Assembly (NCBI GenBank): GCA_033239525.1
Contig: BSYO01000030.1
Coordinates: 11,925,030-11,989,029 of the forward strand
Source of the DNA: Nepenthes gracilis
Lineage: Eukaryota > Streptophyta > Magnoliopsida > Caryophyllales > Nepenthaceae
Direction: 5' to 3'
Length of the DNA stretch: 64,000 bases
Shown: positions 61,613 to 64,000 of the stretch, piece by piece
Position numbering within the stretch: position 1 is the stretch's first letter
How the letters are laid out: each line of letters starts with the position of its first letter
Notes under the pieces: generated by a model
What the model saw: the letters and a program-made list of their open reading frames with translations, nothing else
The model's database searches: none
Told to the model about the DNA's origin: nothing
Position numbers and translations under genes: made by a program

Positions 61613-62842
61613 TGTTGAGTTTGGTCACTCCCTTGTGAGTACCTCAACAAACGGATGTGCCATCGGCAAATCGTGTAAGGTTTGTGCGAAATTCGGAATG
61701 CTGCAAATTGGCTGTAGCAAAAGACCGAAGTGGGCAAATGTCGAAGTGACCAATTTGCTGGAGTGGGCAAATGTCGAAGTGGCCAACTTGTTGAAGTGGC
61801 AATTGCCGGAGTGAGCAAATGTCGGAGTGACCAATTTGCCGGAGTGGGCAAATGTCGAAGGGGCTAATTGGCGGAGTGAGCAAATTTCGAAGTGACCAAT
61901 TTGTCGAAGTAAGCAAATGTCAGAGTGGCCAATTTGCTAGAGTGGCAATTGCCAGAGTGGGCAATTGCCGGAGTGGGCAAGTGCCGGAGTGGTGCACAAG
62001 GCTGGAGTGGATCGCAAATGGAGTGGATTGTGGTCGGAGTGGCTTTGGGTGTCGGAGTGGACTATAGCTGGAGCGGTTCTGACCACTGATGCGAAGGTAG
62101 GCCAGGGCAGCCTATCTTGAAAGCTGGCAGGTGACTTTGCAGTACAGGTAGTTGATTTTTCAGAGTTGGTAACCGATTTTGCAAAATAGATCAACTGCAG
62201 GTCAGGCAGGTGGCTTTACAGAATAGATGACAGTCTTGCAGGGCATGCGTCAAAACTGGCAGAGCACGCGCCGTCTGTGGAAGCACGGGAATTGAAAAAA
62301 GTGCAAAAAATGACAAAGTTGGTATAACAAATCCTTTATAAGATCAAGCCAGGTGAGTAGATGGGATTTGGGCCAGGCGTCATTATAAAGCGGACCAGGC
62401 GCTTCAGAAGGTAGTGTGGTGAACTGTGTGTGAAACGGAGCAGAAACAAAGTGCAGAAGGGAGCCTTCGCCGTTCGACGTTCATCACCACACTTGTAAAA
62501 TCAGTGAGCAGAGAATACCACCAATAAGATAAACGAGAAAAGAAAAACAGTGAGAAAAAGAGAGAATAAGAGTTTCCTTACTCTGGATATTGTTTTCTTA
62601 TTCTATCTCGAGTGGGTTGTTGGTATTATGTCTCGGGGATTTTTTGTAATCGATTTTACATAGTGAAATTTTTTAGAATTTGTCCAGTAATTCTTCCCTT
62701 TGTTGAAAAGGATTTTCCACGTTAAAATTGTTGTGCATTATTGTGTTCCTTAAGCTCACATTCTTGGTGGCTGACGGTTTACAAGGGGTTCAGTTTTTTT
62801 CCGCTGCGACCGGGTCAGGTATATCCAAGTTGAACCCCAACT
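61613..62842 (+). mobile_element. Solo copia LTR (1230 bp) in the SPL exon, TSD GGAAA
   Basis: Begins TGTTGAGTTTGGTCACTCCC and ends TTGAACCCCAACT. The pentamer GGAAA flanks it at 61608-61612 and 62843-62847. Its middle has a TATA-like CATTATAAAGCGG (about 62380), ACCACACTTGTAAAATCAGTG, and an R-U5 part (TAGTGAAATTTTTTAGAATTTG, TTTTCCACGTTAAAATTG) like that of the copia element at 1-5147. No internal domain. It interrupts the SPL coding exon just upstream of the SBP box. Confidence 0.88.
61718..62075. repeat. Tandem array, 16-17 bp units (GAGTGGGCAAATGTCG), in the LTR's U3
   Basis: About twenty imperfect units starting GAGTG or AAGTG. In the first part they form a 33-34 bp higher-order unit pairing GGCAAATGTCG with GACCAATTTGCYG; towards the end the spacers diverge. 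The open frames on both strands here come from the repeat. Confidence 0.85.
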
Positions 62843-63070
62843 GGAAAAGCCTTTCTCCCTTTTGAGAATTCAGGATTCTCGGCAACTCTACTATCAGCCA
62901 ACCAACCTAGCTTCAAATCAATCAGCTAAGAATCCTGAATGTTTGATTCAAGGAAATTACTCAAAGTTCTAAACTCTGAGTTCTTTTTCCCCAGAAAATA
63001 CATTTGAAGTGGTGCAATTTGGGGGTCCAGGATTTTCAGAAGAACCAGCACCCATTTTGTCACTTAATCC

Positions 63071-63975
63071 TGTTGGGGTTCAAAGAACCGGATCCAACCG
63101 ATCCGGCTCAGCGGAAACCCGAACCCCCCCGTTGTCATCAACCACTATTAGTGTAAGTACAAGGAACACAAATAAATACACAACATTTTTAACGTAAAAA
63201 ACCCCATCTCAACTAAGGGTAAAAATCACGGGACAAACTCCAAAAATTATTCACTATATAAAATGGTTACACAAACCCAAAGATAGAGTACAAGCAACCC
63301 ACCCTGGCTACACAAGCCCCCGAAGAACAGACGACAAAAAAAACAATCACCAAGAGTAAGAAAACTATACTTTCCTCTTAGCTCTCTATTTTTCTCCTCT
63401 CCTTCTTCTCACTATGGTGCTCTCTACTCACACATTTTACAAGTGTGGTGAAACGACAACCTCCGTTTCACCCCTTCGCATATAACGGCCAGCACACAGT
63501 GCCCCTGGTGACACACTCACCAGCAAGTTCTCCTGAAAGGCGCTCCGGTAGTTTCCACTCCGAAAATCCTCTGTAGATTTCCTCTCCAATCTCAACCGGT
63601 CAACCTTTTGTTGACCGGATTCTTTTCCCAAGTAGTCAACATCTCATTGACCGTTTTCAAAATTCATCCGGTCAACCTCTGTTGACTGTTCTCTGATCTC
63701 AATCGGTCAACCTCCCGTTGACCGTCTTCTACTGTCTGTCGGTCAACCCCGCCATTGACTGGCTTCTGCTGCCTGGCCGCGAACCAGCAGTACCCTTACA
63801 GCCCTGCCTGGCTGCTCCGCTAATTGCCACTCCGAGATTTGCCTTCTCTAGCAAACGGTCTTCCTGAATTTTGCTGCAACCAGTTTGCAACACTCTAAAC
63901 ATCACACACAAAACCTGTGTGATTCGATAACGTCCGTTTGTTGAGTCATCCACAAGGGAATGACCTATTCTAACA
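63071..63975 (-). mobile_element. Solo copia LTR (905 bp) in the SPL exon, TSD AATCC
   Basis: On the - strand it begins TGTTAGAATAGGTCATTCCC and ends TTTGAACCCCAACA. AATCC flanks it at 63066-63070 and 63976-63980. It aligns by eye along its length with the 61613-62842 LTR: same start, CCACACTTGTAAAAT, TTACTCTTGGTGATTGTT, TATAGTGAATAATTTTTGGAG and the same end. The two differ chiefly in their U3 arrays. It is inverted relative to the other copy. Confidence 0.9.
63598..63759. promoter_or_regulatory. Five-unit array of inverted W-box pairs in the LTR's U3
   Basis: Inverted pairs GTCAA...TTGAC start at 63598, 63635, 63670, 63705 and 63741, a period of 35-37 bp. Each pair is two TTGACY W-boxes facing each other with a few bases between, ten sites in about 160 bp. 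TTGACY is the WRKY-factor site, and stress-responsive copia LTRs are known to use such sites in U3; binding here is inferred. Confidence 0.75.
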
Positions 63976-64000
63976 AATCCATCTCCGATTGGTTTGATGG

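Larger units (their letters stand above)
58150..64000 (-). pseudogene. SPL: SBP-box (SPL6-like) transcription factor pseudogene, split by two solo LTRs
   Basis: Pieces in transcript order: 63976-64000 and 62843-63070 (N-terminal; AGSSENPGPPNC, then in a shifted frame SNFLESNIQDS-stop-LIDLKLG), 61401-61612 (start of the SBP domain: YCQVYGCNKDLSCSEEFHKR, HKVRDAHSKTAKVI, NGIEQRFC), and about 58160-58545 (C-terminal; CAFSLLSTQSQN, then in another frame VDLLQLSSQLERVEHR). SBP proteins bind GTAC-core DNA in the nucleus through two zinc sites. Damage: the Cys of RHKVC is Arg, a TAG at 61413-61415 replaces a Gln of FCQQC, other stops and frame changes occur, and solo LTRs sit at 61613-62842 and 63071-63975. 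The donor after GCAACAG (61401) fits the conserved SBP intron. The exon with the second half of the SBP box was not found; 60341-60544 may hold weak middle-region similarity. Confidence 0.85.

Noticed and set aside
61464..62194. Several overlapping frames with repeated residues (e.g. ICPLRQIGH-type)
   Set aside because: They are translations of the U3 tandem array or antisense to the SBP exon.
63598..63759. CRISPR-like appearance of regularly spaced palindromic repeats
   Set aside because: Plant nuclear context inside an LTR, only five units, units too degenerate, no cas genes; better explained as tandem W-box pairs.
1..64000. tRNA, rRNA or snRNA genes
   Set aside because: None could be recognised by eye; absence is not proven without a covariance-model scan.

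Overview
This is nuclear DNA from a flowering plant. It is AT-rich, dominated by decayed LTR retrotransposons, and contains two plant genes with typical GT-AG introns plus one dead plant gene. No organellar, bacterial or RNA genes were recognised. The CRABS CLAW protein reads ...IPHREAFSAAAKNWARYIPN, the form seen in eudicots and magnoliids rather than the grass DROOPING LEAF form, so a non-grass angiosperm is likely; the species is not identifiable from sequence alone.

Layout. 1-5147: decayed Ty1/copia element on the + strand (5' LTR cut by the window edge, gag, protease, integrase, RT, RNase H, 3' LTR). 5697-6594: solo LTR with a perfect 5-bp target duplication. 6600-10891: a nest of three insertions, with a complete 440-bp TRIM (7756-8195, TSD TAATA) inside an LTR-like repeat (7532-10518), itself inside a related repeat; 21813-24075 is an empty-site paralogue without the TRIM. 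11151-17746: ten-exon alpha/beta-hydrolase gene on the - strand, apparently intact. 18999-19640: second solo LTR of the first type, TSD AGATC. 24-29.9 kb: retroelement debris. 29890-39656: Ty3/gypsy element of Tat type on the - strand, with gag, protease, RT, RNase H, integrase, a 17-bp minisatellite and an antisense extra reading frame. 41730-42189: MITE-like element. 42.2-47.6 kb: AT-rich spacer upstream of CRABS CLAW. 48050-51756: CRABS CLAW (YABBY family) on the + strand, six or seven exons. 51.8-58 kb: repeat debris including a Tat-type LTR. 58150 to the right edge: SBP-box (SPL) pseudogene on the - strand.

The most striking arrangement is at the right end. The SPL pseudogene's coding exon carries two solo LTRs of one copia family in opposite orientation, 228 bp apart, each with a perfect 5-bp target duplication (GGAAA and AATCC). 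One of these LTRs carries a five-unit, 36-bp-period array in which every unit holds an inverted pair of W-boxes (ten TTGACY sites); the other has a different 16-17-bp tandem array in the same part of the LTR.

The intact genes are unrelated in function: a probably plastid-targeted hydrolase and a carpel/nectary transcription factor. All exon boundaries were read by eye from reading frame, splice consensus and remembered family conservation; no alignment or database search was run.
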